From Pisolithus tinctorius (taxonomy: Eukaryota > Basidiomycota > Agaricomycetes > Boletales > Pisolithaceae): a stretch of DNA of 64,000 nt. Every line of letters starts with the position of its first letter. Position 1 is the stretch's first letter. Below are positions 32,715-45,120 of the stretch, one piece after another. Made by a program: the position numbers and the translations under genes. The stretch spans positions 2,542,001 to 2,606,000 of the forward strand of contig JANFAH010000006.1 in the NCBI GenBank assembly GCA_024663395.1. Reading direction: 5' to 3'. The notes under the pieces are model-generated. The model was not told the origin of the DNA and ran no database searches. It was given only the letters and a program-made list of their open reading frames with translations.

Positions 32715-35700
32715 TCATGGGCGCTGCCGGATAGGTACTGCCTGATGACCATTCGGCGATACAGCATGGACATATTCCCCGCTCGACCGTGGCGGTGGTG
32801 TTGCATACGACGTCGGACGCCCTCCTGGCGAGGACGCCGACGGACTAGAAGCATTCGGTCGCGGTAGGATCGCCCAATCCTGGTCTTGTGTCTGCGATGG
32901 CTGCTGACTTCGCGGATGTTGTAGTTGCTGTTGTTGCTGCTGCTGCTGCTGCGATTGGTTCTGGAGCATCATCGCCCCTTGCGAAAGCGAAGTCGGTGGA
33001 TTATGTACAGGCGATGGATATGAATGGCCAACAACGCCGGGGTATGGATGTGGTGACTGCTGCCTTCCATTCCGTACTTGTTGGGAATCGTTCGGCGCCG
33101 TCGTCAACTCTGGAGGCGATCTCGGCGAAGTTATATTCGGCGACGATGGCGTACCTGCGAGCGCCGATCGTCCATTATTATTACCATTATTCGCCTTCAT
33201 CCGCATATAGGTATCACACTTTTTCATGAACTCCTTGCTCGGAAGATCCATGCTACCCGCGAAATAGTCCTGGTCCCGCAAGATCGGGATAAATTCTTCC
33301 GGGACGGTATAGAACTCGTCTTGATTCTCCAGAAGGGCCGTCACCACACGGATCGCACCGAAGCTCTCGTCCCGCACGGCGTCCCGACCTCGTGAATACA
33401 GAATGCTTGGACAAATGACCGTGGCAAGGTTCTGTAAGTCCATCTTGCTTCCCGTCGATTCGTCCATATGTGCGAATGAGGCGACCCATTTCAAAAATAC
33501 GAAAAGCACCTCCATCGTGTCTCGATGACTCTTTGGCAGCAGTAGAGAGACCATATGTAGGATACGCCGTCGTTCAGCCTCCGTCGAAAGCGCTGTAATT
33601 AATAGTCAATCAGATAAAACGCCGCTACCACTAACGCCACAACAAGTACTCACACTGAGATGCAATGAGTAACCTGTGCAGCTTGAACGTCATTAACGGT
33701 TCAGGCAACTCCCGCAGGAACTTTTTCAGTAACGCAGCCAGTTGTACAGGATTGTCCTGCGAGAGATCCACAGATGAAGGGTCGTGGTCGATGTTCTCTG
33801 CAAGCTCCTTCAGGCGCCTGATGTTACCATTCCGACGGAATATGCCCTCCACGGACATGTCTGAAATCGGAATGCGTCAAGTCTTTCTCGATGCCGTATA
33901 AACCACTGCCACATACCCATTTGTCGCATTGCAGAAACAACATCATCGATAAAACTTGGTACTCCCAACGGTTTTCGTGTCGCTCCAAGTACCGATTCAC
34001 ACCCTTCACGCTCCACTAAAAGCTCCAAAGGGATACCGAAAACACCTTTATATATGGTGCGTTAATATTTGATTAGGCTCGTGATTGGAGCATATGACTC
34101 ACCCTTCTTCTTAACATTCTTCTTATCTCCTGCTTTAAATAACTTATTCCAAAATCCACCCTTCTTCGTCTCGATCAGCTCCAAGATCTCGTCCAAATCC
34201 ACTTGGTCTCTGATGGGCGACCGCAATAGTGCCAGCAAGGCACAGTGTTTCACGATCGCCAGCTCAAGCGCACTCAGCCCTGAAATGTATGGCACAGCAC
34301 TCTGAGATGGCAGCGAGCGCTGCTGCTCCCGTGCCTGTGCCGCCACTACAATCTGCGGAATGTCAGCAAGTGTAATCCCATCGTCTGCGACACGCAATGG
34401 CGACTCCTCGAGAACAGCAGCAGGGGAATTCGGTGCAGAGTCGTCTACGATCTTCACCTCGGTGTTGTTCCGAACGAGTGCTGGACGTGCCTGTGGCAGG
34501 TTCAGGACATTCGTGTCTAGCGTGCCCGGCAACCGTAGTTGGTTACGCGATGGTGGAAGCGAATTGGTCCCAGCAGATGATGACCCGGGTTGTGACGGTT
34601 GCCGCCCCGGAATGAGATTTGGCGGCGGGCCGCGTTGAGGTTGAGGTGCTTTGATAACCTCTTGCTGTGGTGGTGGACGTTGTTGGGTGCTCGATGGTTC
34701 CGACGGATGAACTGTCTTGCCAGTGGGACTGTTGACGACGGTGGATCGTCTAGGTAAGCGTGCTGTCGCAGAAAGCTTGCGATCGAGGTGGACAGATTTC
34801 ATGCGCATAATGTCGCCCGAGTTGCGATAAGGATCGTGCTCGCCGGACTTTGGAGTAGGCGCTGCTGACGCAACTGGAGAAGAGGAGGTCTGATAGGGGG
34901 GTCGTGGATGGAAGGGAAAGAAAAGACACATACCTGGCGAGAGCGGAATGACCCCCTGTTGTTTCAAGACCAGATACAAACGCCGCAAAGCGATGTTCAG
35001 CAAGAATGCGTATTGCTCTAGTCTCGAAACCGGCTGGAACCCGTTTCGGCAACCAGAGCGAGCGTGATCGGTACACAGGATCACGGAAGGAGCTTCTCCA
35101 TAAGGGGGTATGTCTTTGAGAGACTCGACCTCGTACACGAAAATGGCCACGTTCGCAGGGGATCGTTTGACAGCAGAGGACTTTGCAGGATCTTTCTCGC
35201 TCTTATCCTTATCCTTCTCCTTGTCGTCCTTGGGTGGAGCTAGCTCCTTGGGAACAGCCACCGCAGCAGCTTTTCCGCAGACACTGCACTGCAAACAGTG
35301 CGAGTGCCACCTCTGATAGGTACCAAGTCGAACACAATCCTCCTCCACGGCTTCTGTGCACTTGATACACCGATCCGACGGCGGATTATTCACTGAGAGC
35401 CTAGAGGGCGACGTGGTTGAGAACGGCGACTCGCCTGCGAGCTCCGGTGCCAGACTCCTATAGCCGTAAGTGACCCCTTGTGTGCCTTGATTTCCAACAC
35501 TCCCATTTTGCCGCGCACTCACCACCTCACCATTACCATTTTTGATCAACCGGCGTGCTCCGGGATCACCAGCTTGCACGGCAAGGAGATGGAGCTTGTC
35601 GAGAAAAGATGGCATCGCTTCTCTCACGCTTTGCTCCCTTTCCAATTTTAGCGCCCCTGTCAGCGCGATTCGAATTAGGATCTTGAGGTAGTGGGCTATC

Positions 35701-37545
35701 CCTGTAACAAGGGCGAGCAAGTCCTGGGTCATGCCTACTCGTCGAGATCCCGTCTCCTGGGTGCGCGACAAAAGCGTGAATAGGTCCACCGTCTTACGAC
35801 AAAGCATGCGTGCTTCACGGACATGAGAAATCCCTTTTGGCAAAGCATAAGCGACAGTTACAAGAGACTTGGCAAAGGCATTGAACGTACCCTTCAAGTT
35901 CAACCTTGCAGAGTGATACTCAAGGTCGTCAATAGTCCCGAATAGGACTTCCACATGCAGAATAAACTTCTCCGCCATCCTGATGGCATCGAGGTACTGT
36001 CCATTACTGACCTGCCGCAGCATGTCTGATATACATGCAGCGCTTGACTCCTCGAATGCCGAGAGCACGCTAAATTGGTTCCAGAAGTCTTTAATACAAC
36101 GTCTGGAAACACGAAGGAAAATAACGTACGTCCAAATCCGGTAAACCAACTGCTCCATCCTGGACTGCTTGTCCTTTAGGGTGGTCGGCGTTTCTCGTTT
36201 TTCCTCTTCAACGTAGGATGGCTCCAGTTCCGATCCATCAGAGATAGACCCGCTCGACCTCCGCGAGACAACCTTGACGTTCCAGAACTGCAACGGTCCA
36301 TGAATACCACGCGTTCGTGTGGAAGCCCCACGCATACGCGAACGCACCTTATTGATCATGTAGCACTCTGGGTGCCAGCATTCATCGCGCATGTTCCGAT
36401 TAATTTCTACAAACTGTTTCAAGATCGCACTGCTGCAGCCGGCGCATTTGGTCGCAAATCGCGTCGAATAATGGAAATGGCAGTAGACATCCCCATCGTG
36501 CTCATAATATGAGTCGTGCGGGCCAAACAACGTTGTACAGAGGGAGCAGGTGAAATGCTCGACGTGGTACTTCTTGTCTGATCGCCGTGTATAGTGTTAG
36601 TAACATGAGACCAGATCCCTCGCCTAAACACTTACTGCAGGCCGTAATATAGCTACCACGAAGGGCAGAGCCGCAATTGGCACAGATGAGGTTCAGACGG
36701 CGAAAGTAGTCTCGCTCACAAAGTGGCAGCTGTTTCCCTTCGGGGCCGTCGATGGGAAAAAACTTTGATGCAACGACATCGCCACAATCCTGGCGGGGTG
36801 CGGAGATATCAAGTGTTGAAGTTAGAACAGAAAGTCGGGTCTAACGAGGGAGGGGAAAGCACACGCACCAAGCACTTGAAGCAACTAAGGTGGAAAACGG
36901 TACCAAGTGCACGTACGAATGCACCTTGCATGGAGTTCCCACAAGCAGAACATGGCCTAGACAGGCACGCATGAGATGTGGAATCGATGATAAGAGGGAA
37001 GTACGGGATAGACATGTATACTAAGACGTCAGAGAAAGGAGTGAAGACACTTACGATGATGAGAGGGTAGCGGAGGCAGTCGAAGACGAGGACGTCAACG
37101 GACCGCCGGCCTTGTTTGGAGCACTGGATGACGAAGATGTGGAGTGGACGGACAGCTGGGAGGTAACGCTCCTCCGCCGTGGCCTTTCTGGGGGGATCTC
37201 AGATGTAGGAGTACGGTTGGAGCTATTGGGCGTAGGAGGACGGCTGGCAGAGAGGTAACCGGGGGAGGGATGTGGTAGAGAGCCAGGCATCCCGTTGAGG
37301 TCATGCCAGCTTGAATGACAGTGATTTAGATCGTCGCTGCGAGCGTGAGTCGGAAAATCGTGTTTAGCGGAGAGATTCGAGCGACCAAGGTCGTGGGCTG
37401 AACCCAACGTGGATGCTCTGGTTGGCACGGGACGATCGGGGAAGCGGGAAGGGGCGGTTGGTGGCGCAGAGACGGGAGCGCCATGGTGTGAGTTGGGTTC
37501 GTTGTCTCTACGCGCACGGACGGAAAAATCAGAATCGGAGGCCAT
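32715..37545 (-). CDS. LIM-domain Rho GTPase-activating protein (Rga1/Rga2 type)
   Basis: The start is ATG at 37545 (MASDSDFSVRARRDN) and the stop at 32715. The N terminus (37545-37060) is Ser/Pro-rich. LIM domains follow: CSACGNSMQGAF...HLSCFKC (about 36990-36890), CANCGSALRGSYITAC...CSLC (about 36690-36540), CAGCSSAILKQF...CWHPEC (about 36440-36360) and a further CIKCTEAVEEDC...CSVCGK (about 35390-35270) interrupted by a Lys/Asp-rich insert. The RhoGAP domain (34030-33240) has the arginine finger in GIFRRNGN (near 33836), LPEPLMTFKLH and NLATVICPSIL. The tail contains a glutamine tract (32925-32960). By family it switches off Cdc42/Rho GTPases at sites of polarised growth. Some frames within 34062-36530 read through as one very long exon. 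Confidence 0.92.
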
Positions 37546-38960
37546 GATGAGTATCCGGGAGCAAAAGGGTGCAACGAGAGGAATCAAGAGCGAATGCAAC
37601 GCTGGTCTCGCGAAGATGTGTGCATGCGAGACCCCCGATCAGTTGACTTTGGCTGCCGTCGCTTGTGCACCTTGACGATTATTAACTTAGTGTACGACCA
37701 CTAATAATAATGCACAGACCTGGCGACGAACTAGCAACGAACGTTTTAGCTGGCTGAGACAACGCACGCAAAGCACACACCGTGACACCACGTTACTACT
37801 GGTCACACCCGTGACCAGCAACCACTGTACTGTCGCCTCTCCTTTGATTTCGAACCTGACCACACAGGACATTTTTAATAGCTTGGCGACAGCCTGTTTC
37901 ACGTCGCATTCCCTTTACTCTTCTTACGTCCCAGGACGTTAGATCTAGTTGTCATAGGAAAATGCACCCCCGAATTTCTGCTACAATACCTGCGTGAAGT
38001 TCCCCCCCGACCCGACCGGGCTTATTGTTCGGTCGTCGCTACAAATGCGGGTCCGCTTGGAAGAGAGGGTATCTGCTGTTCGGGATGGACGGTCCGTCCA
38101 ACGTACACGCGGACCCAATGTATATTAGATTCCCTCGCCGCGGATCAATAATAATATAATACGACATGGTCGGGTGACTTCATATACTTAGGATGGTCTC
38201 ACACAGTGGGCATGCAACGCAGTGGCCCCCGTCGTACGTCTCCCCGTGTTCCATATTCCTATCAATTTCTGTCCTCGGCCTTAGCACCACAAGTGATCAC
38301 GCTCCAGTAAGTGGAACCCGGGAAAGGTCATCTTGGAATATTTACTCGAAATCGCTCCAGCACGTCTTCGGATGACGCACCTGGAGCTACGGACTTACGA
38401 CGCTTTCCCTAAAACCGCACCAGAGGACGGACAGTGCAGCTAGAAACAAGTCATTGGTTAATATTCCAACCTTCGAAGTTTCAAGTACATAGATACACGC
38501 CACATATCTCAACCAGCCACCAACTAGTTGATCCGGTTCGAGGGCAAGGCGCAATCAAAATGTCATTCGGAGGGCTCCAACACTGGTTCATGAAACATTG
38601 ATTGCCGACGACACTGGTCCAGCCACTACACACCATGCCAATGAGACGCTCTATACTATGGCGCGCTACTACATGCAGTATACCTTGGGGACCTCGTACC
38701 AGTCCACCGGCAACTCCCGTTCCGCGCTTGACGTCACGCGCCCGGCTTTGCTCGGCACGACGGCACACTCATATCGATGCCGGCCGAACTTCCCCCTAAC
38801 CTCACTACCACGCAATTGCAAGTATTCTCATCAGCCGAAGGCATTCGTCAACGTCCCCCCCCTGCGTTTATAAATCTCGCTGCTCGGAATGCATTTCCCC
38901 CATCGAATTCACCTTCACTCGCATTCACCACATCGCATCTGTTACCACTATTAGTACGAG
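37546..38960. other. Intergenic region (1.4 kb)
   Basis: No gene recognised. It is the divergent space between the LIM-RhoGAP gene and the small membrane-protein gene, and holds both promoters. Overlapping short frames (e.g. 38777-39205) are shadows of the 38961 gene. Confidence 0.5.
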
Positions 38961-39559
38961 ATGTATCCCCACCATCCTCACGTATTTCTCCACCGTCCCG
39001 CATCCCGCATCTTTTGGTTCCTTATTGGCGCAGGCGTCGCAACTTGGTGGCATCATTCCCGCGTCATGCGCGATCACCATTCCCAATACTGGCCCTGCGT
39101 GGTGCAACAACAGAGGAGAGGCGCATTGCAAGACCAACCCTCCGGAGGCTCGGAGCCGCCAATTGCATACCAAGAACGGGATGCACGATGGGGATGGAGG
39201 CATAATCCATCCTCCTCAGGCGCGACGGTGGGATGGAACCAGCAGGAGTGGGAAGAGAATAAGGAACGATTGAGGAATATTCAGAAACGGGTCAGCGAAG
39301 CTGTAGGTATATCAAGTACGGCATCATGGAACTTGCCTGACCCACTTTTGGCAGATGGTTGACATGTCTGAATCAACGCTCGAGTCCATCGTTTCTACAG
39401 CAGAAGCTCTGAAGGCCGTACGTCTTTTTTACCTGAGCGCCTTTTCTCCCGATCACTGACTGGCCCTTCTAGAGACTCGCGGAGAATCGCGCTCGACGAG
39501 AAGGCGCCTTCCCGCCGGAGACAACAGAGCAAAAAAAAGATCCTTCCCCCTATGTTTAA
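38961..39559 (+). CDS. Small single-pass membrane protein, unknown function
   Basis: Exons 38961-39302, 39355-39417 and 39473-39559 give 163 aa; both introns are about 50 nt with good GT-AG ends. After a His/Pro-rich start, residues ~17-31 (RIFWFLIGAGVATWW) form one short membrane segment. The rest is polar, with a probable coiled coil (EENKERLRNIQKRVSEA ... STLESIVSTAEALKARLAENR). It ends EQKKDPSPYV. I do not recognise the family. The clean exon structure argues that it is real. It is convergent with the SLC35F-type gene. Confidence 0.7.
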
Positions 39560-39946
39560 ACCCGTGCCTGGCACCAGCAATCTACAAGACATCCCCACTC
39601 CGTAAAAATAAAGATGCCAATTGGATATTGTCCCTATGACTTCCAGTTCGGAAGTCTTCGTGTAGTATTATAATTCGAGAGTACCACGCCACGTACCGTG
39701 GTCACATTTCGCATATAGAACACAACTTATTGACATCCCCCAACGTTGATGGGGAGTGCAAGAGGCGTCTAAGGTCCAGTTCGTGTTCGATTCAACATTC
39801 AACATTCAACGTTCATTAGGCATAACACACAATGCCCTCGCGCACCACGCCAACGCAAGGAGAATGATTACCTGTCATAAACAAGACTACATTTACATGC
39901 TGCACGCAAGTCCAACCATGCAGAATCCCCTCCGTATTCGCACATC

Positions 39947-41952
39947 TCAGACTTGCTCTTCTTGCCTCCGAACATACGCCGGACGCTGGGGGTCCACCTT
40001 GCCCTGCCCCTCCGCTTCAGATAGCAAACGCACAAACATCTCAGCGCCTAAACACAGATATGAAAGGCGGATAAAACAACGTACGCGTCGCATGCCAGAA
40101 GTACACCACAAGTCCGATGACGACGACGCAGAAAGATGGGAAGTACAGCCAGTACGGAGAGTAATGCTGTTATTGTCATAACGGGTATTCCACCCGAAGT
40201 CGACGGAAAAGGGAAAGAGTCAGGTCGCATCTTGTGTCAAGCCACAGGTACTGGAAGGCACTTACGAAGAGGAACAGCCCTATTTAGGCCAAAGAGAAGA
40301 AAACAAAGTTAGCGCGCGTCATCGTGAATGGAGTGGGAGAGCGGGAACGTTACCGAAAAGGAGACCATAAAAGTCACTGGTTAACAGGCTGATGTTGTAG
40401 AAAGGCGAAGACGCAGAGCGGTACAGAAGTGGGGCGGTGGTATACAGGATAAACATCGCTGGGAAAACGATTAACGTTCAACAAACTAAACCTGGTGGAA
40501 ATGAGGTTCAACTCACCAGCCGTATAGGCCACCAGGAAGCCGCCTACAAAGAAATAAGCATATGGAGTAGTGTTGCGACATGTGATACCAACCTGTTGCC
40601 CCATTCCATGATGCAAGTGTCATATCGTGGTGCTCCAAAGCGGATGCTTGGATTCCATTAATCAGCATCCCCCACATGCCCAGCTGACCAACAACCTATA
40701 CCATGCATCCAGTCATGACAAGATAACGATACAAGCCAACAAACCTAATTACCTCGTAAAGGGGAGACTTCCTGACGAAGAACTCTTCCGTTGCATTCGC
40801 TGAATATCACTTAGCGTTACTCGCCTTCGCTAAGATTGCGAATAAACACTTACTGAACCCGTACAGCGTAGCACCGATGATCATAAACGCATCGCCTTTG
40901 CCTTTACTGAGTGCAGGGTAGTTTTTATCCGTGAGCATATCCGACGCGACGAGCATTCCAAGTCCGCCTACGCAGATTAGTATACCCTGCCAATCGTCCA
41001 GTGTTATCTATCCTGCACTCCATAAACGATGCTGATGTCTTACCAGTATTTGCGTCCAATGGTATTTCGTGCGCATATAGACCCAGCAGAAGAAGATACA
41101 GACGGGAATAGCCCAGCTAACGTCAACGTCATGTCAGTTCCAAAATTCTATCATTCCCCTAATAGTTCGCTGCGACAGCGGATAAGAGACCTACGCATCG
41201 AGGAGCATACAGGACAATAGGTCGGTATAATTGTATGCCTAAAAAACCGTGTGATCGGCGTTGAGCGAAGAATGAATGGTTGGGTTGTGTGAGATTGACG
41301 TACCTTGACGACCAGGAAGTTGCCTTCTACGTCACAACATGCGAGAATAAAGTCTGCATGAGCATGTTAGGGGTTCGGAGAACCGATCGAAGGATAGGAA
41401 GAAGACGTGCATTTCCATCCGTCCCGTACAACCATTTCTGCCCATCCCTTGAAGCCATCTAGAATGATGTATTAGTCAGTACGAGACCCGTCGATGCGTG
41501 GATACGTACATTGATACATCGTATAAGGGGTATAGACCGCAAATAATGAAAAGTATCTACGGGGTGGGCCGATGTATCAGTGCACGCCGATGGATGACAC
41601 CTCCGAGTGGGCGACCGACTTACAAGAACCAGGTTTGCGTAGTGGGCAATGACCAATTTCGATCCACAAGCTCCGTCGTCGTTACGTTCGTCACTGTAAT
41701 ACACAGCGATACCACCTGTCCCGCGATCATCGAGAATATGAATCGGCGCGTCCACAGACTTTTCCATCGCGCCCATAGACTAGAGAAGAATGCGCTAAAA
41801 GAGGTGTACACGATAGGCGGCCGAAACTCGTGGTCCGATACCCCATCATCCCCATCATCAGCGTGGGCACGGTGAGTGTATGGCGGGAGCGGGTCGGATA
41901 TGATCAGGTCCTGTTTGGTATCTTCGACGGACATGACAATGATGGGATCCAA
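39947..41952 (-). CDS. SLC35F1/F2/F6-type solute transporter (DMT superfamily)
   Basis: The start is at 41952 (MDPIIVMSVEDT; the second Met at 41934 is possible) and the stop at 39947. The N-terminal ~65 residues are cytosolic and acidic. Then comes a run of about ten membrane segments split by many short introns: RFIFSMIAGQVVSLCITVTN, a YTPYTMYQYG-like exon, YNYTDLLSCMLLDAWAIP, LGILICVGGLGMLVASDMLTD, KGDAFMIIGATLYGFSNA and NATEEFFVRKSPLYEV. The tail is ...QGKVDPQRPAYVRRQEEQV. These motifs are those of the SLC35F group. Substrates of fungal members are not established. It probably sits in an endomembrane. Exon edges were not all fixed. Confidence 0.85.
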
Positions 41953-42467
41953 GGGTGTGGCGGCACCGCTCTGAACGCCTTTTTATATTGGGTTTTCATG
42001 GGATCCGGCTCCTGTGCATTCTGCAGATGGCCGAAATCAAAATCGGTACCTTAAAAAATCTCCCACTGACTGCCAGTGTCAGAACATGTCGATTGAGTTT
42101 CTTTGACGCGGGCTTTACTGTCAAACCAGCAATTCGGAAGAATTTCAATCAAAAAGACTCGAAAGTGTGGAGTTGTGTAGCTACCTCAGCAAAGTTCTCA
42201 AGGCTTGACAGAGACTACAACCAGGTTCATACGGCTTGGCGTTGAGAGGCACTCCACTAGCATGTGGACATGCGAAAAACCTTGAGTGACAAGAAAGCAG
42301 GCCACATGGACCCTACAACACTGCACTACATAACCAGCAATGCGTCCGACACTCGGTCGAAGTTGCAAGGGCAGAAAAATCGACCCTAACGTTGCACGGC
42401 GCAAATGTACCAAACACGAATGAATACAATTCATTATTCCCCAAAATACTATATGCTATAGAACGGC
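41953..42467. other. Intergenic region
   Basis: About 0.5 kb between two minus-strand genes: the 3' flank of the p24 gene and promoter of the transporter. No feature seen. Confidence 0.5.
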
Positions 42468-43285
42468 CTAGCTCCTGTCTTGGAAGAAACGCTGTACGGG
42501 TATACATAGTCAGAGAGAATCACAGAGCCCAACGAAAAAAAATCTGCCACTCACTTTGAGATGCTTGAGTTGCCACGTACACGTCAAAACCAACACCACG
42601 ATCTGCATCAGACTATACCAAACAGCTCTCGAATTCGTAGCCTCGCTCAAATTCCTAAAGTCTATCTCCCTCTCACGTTGATATTGCTGCTCTCGCCGGA
42701 TGTCCTCCAACTTTTGGTTCAGGTCACGGACCTTGGAAGCCAACTCGGAGACGTGACTGCGGTCCTGCTCAATGTCTGGTTTGACCGTGCCGACGATAAT
42801 GTCGAGATAGAGCTTGACGTGTGTGCTCGAAAACCACGAAGTGTAATTGGTGGAGAGACAGATGGAGTGGTCACCTGCATCGTGCGAAGTGAACGTAAAC
42901 TGGCCCTCGGGGGGACCGCGAGTCTTCACAACATTCTCTCCAGTCTCCATTTCCTGCATCGAAGGAGTGAGTCGGTGTAAGTTCCTCGCGTTCGGGAAAG
43001 CTCCATGGCGTACCTCGACCTCTACCAGGATGCCAAGCTCTGGCTGGAGAACATACTCTCTTGCCTGATCATTCCATTCAAGTGCTTTGTAGTGTCCTGA
43101 ACCCAACGTCGGTGCCATTCAAAAGCACGAGTGTCTGTGAAAGACAACATACCCTCGACCGCCGTGTCTGAAGGGAGTTCTTCGATGAAGCACCGCTTCT
43201 CGTTTGCATCCAGGTAAAAATGTAGCCCATTAACTGTTGTGACCAGAAGTAAGAAAACCGCTGCCCCAACTCGGGACGCAAGCAT
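42468..43285 (-). CDS. p24 family cargo receptor (emp24/GOLD, Erp1-like)
   Basis: The start is ATG at 43285 (MLASRVGAAVFLLLVTTVNG, a signal peptide). A GOLD domain opens with FYLDANEKRCFIEELPSDT and later has the second cysteine in HSICLSTN. A coiled-coil stretch follows (DLNQKLEDIRREQQYQRERE). Then come one membrane segment (YSLMQIVVLVLTCTWQLKHL) and a short cytosolic tail KRFFQDRS, whose FF/basic motif is the COPII/COPI sorting signal of the family. It cycles between ER and Golgi in p24 complexes that sort GPI-anchored and other cargo. The last intron puts only RFFQDRS on the final exon. The KRCFIEELP block favours the alpha (Erp1/5/6) branch. Confidence 0.93.
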
Positions 43286-43414
43286 TTTGAGGGTATTACA
43301 CGCGAGTTGCAAAGGCGTCGATGCGAGCGGGCAGTAACACAAGCCCACGTGCACGTGACCACATACTTACAAAAAAAAACACTGGACAGGCAGAGGCTAA
43401 TAGCAGAAGTGAAG
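43286..43414. promoter_or_regulatory. Shared promoter, p24/RPF1
   Basis: Only 129 bp separate the two divergent start codons, the tightest pair in the window. Confidence 0.65.
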
Positions 43415-44838
43415 ATGGCCCCTCTGATCCAGCCATCGCTCATCAAAAACAAGGTAAAGCGACAAGAGGTCGCTAACAAGCAGAAAAAAGCCAAAGGACA
43501 GCAAAAACTACAACAACGCCTCGCACGCGCGAAACAAGAGGCAAATGATCCCGCTGCAAAGAAGGTATGGGCCCACTGTGTCGACTTCTTTCATCTACTC
43601 TTCAACGTCGTACAGAAACGTCTAGTGGAAAATGTCCCCAAAACACTCGATAATACCCGCGAACATGATCCCTCTATGCTCCCTACTTCTAAACAAGCCA
43701 CCGGATCCTCCGCAGTACGGATCGAAGAGCTAAATGCTGACCTTGCATCCGATCCGTTTGCTCCCTACTTCAGCTTTACGGACGATCCACATCTTCCACC
43801 AAAAGTTCTTGTCACAACGTCACCAAAAGCCTCCAGAGCAACCTACGATTTTTGCGACGAGCTTGTGGGGGTGTTCCCTGGCGCCGAGTATATACGGAGG
43901 AAGAAGGGAAAGGGGTTCGAGGTGGGAAGAATCGCAGGTTGGGCTGCAGGGAGGGGGTATAAGCATTTGTTGGTTGTGAATGAGGATATGAAGAAACCAA
44001 GTCAGTATCTTCCTTTCGTTCTACATGCCATCTAACATGTAGCACCGACAGACGCTATCACATTCGTCCACCTCCCAAACGGTCCGACTGCGTATTTCAA
44101 ACTCTCTTCCGTCGAACTTACAAAACAGATATTCGTCAGTCCCTTTCTCCCGCGCTTGATGTACGTATAACCCACTCTGGATGTTATCACTAGGGCCATG
44201 CACGCGCAACGCCGCACAATCCCGAGCTCGTGCTCAACAATTTTGCCACGAACCTCGGACATGCCATCGGACGTATGTTCCAAACACTCTTTCCACCTCT
44301 CCCAGAGTTCCAGGGTAGACAGGTCGTCACTCTGCACAATCAACGTGACTTTTTATTCTTCAGACGACATAGGTCAGCATGTCAATCCACAGTGATTCGA
44401 GGGCAACCGTTGAACAAATAACCATATGCGTAGATATGCTTTCCGATCACCTGAGAAAGTCGCACTGCAGGAAATTGGTCCACGTTTCACACTCAAACTA
44501 CGATGGGTGAAAAGGGGGCTTCCAGAAGTACGCAACTTCGGCGCATCCCCAGAGGCATTGGAGATCACTACGGGGGTAACCGAAGAAGAATCTGCACCGC
44601 CGACGGAAGAAATCACCGAACGTGACGGGAACGCAGATGAAGACGACGAAGACGATAAAGATGATGAGATGGGTAAGGGCCCAGGGGAATCCCAGCCTCC
44701 GGCGAATACGAAACCGCCAAAGGATGGTGAATATTTGTGGCGTTGGAAGGTACGATGCATCTTGCTTGATATTATCGATTTTCGTGCTAACGATATCAGC
44801 CTGAGCTGGAAACGTCAAGACGGACTTTCTTCCTTTAA
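43415..44838 (+). CDS. RPF1: Ribosome production factor 1 (Brix domain)
   Basis: Exons 43415-43564, 43616-44000, 44052-44134, 44194-44372, 44434-44749 and 44800-44838 join in frame. The N terminus is a basic helix. The Brix domain contains [74 protein letters not shown] and [12 protein letters not shown], followed by [18 protein letters not shown], diagnostic of Rpf1. An acidic Glu/Asp insert (near 44640-44670) precedes the last 40 residues. Nucleolar protein needed for maturation of the large-subunit 27S pre-rRNA. Confidence 0.96.
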
Positions 44839-45120
44839 CGTCATGTTTTGTATCCATGTACCACCGGTTTCAAACGTATAAAAGCTGTTCCCTGATCACG
44901 GTTGATTCCTCCCATTCAACCAGCTGAACTAATTGCTTGGTTCTGAATGTGAATCACAAGGTCTTTGATGGCGTATGGATCCCATTGTCATCCCCGGTTT
45001 TCCGGATCCCTAATAATCGTTCCGTACAAGCTTCCCTATGTGACAATGCGAAAGTGATTGTGACTGCAAACTACCAATACCCGAAGACCAATATATCTTA
45101 TTTCTACCATGCATGAATGC

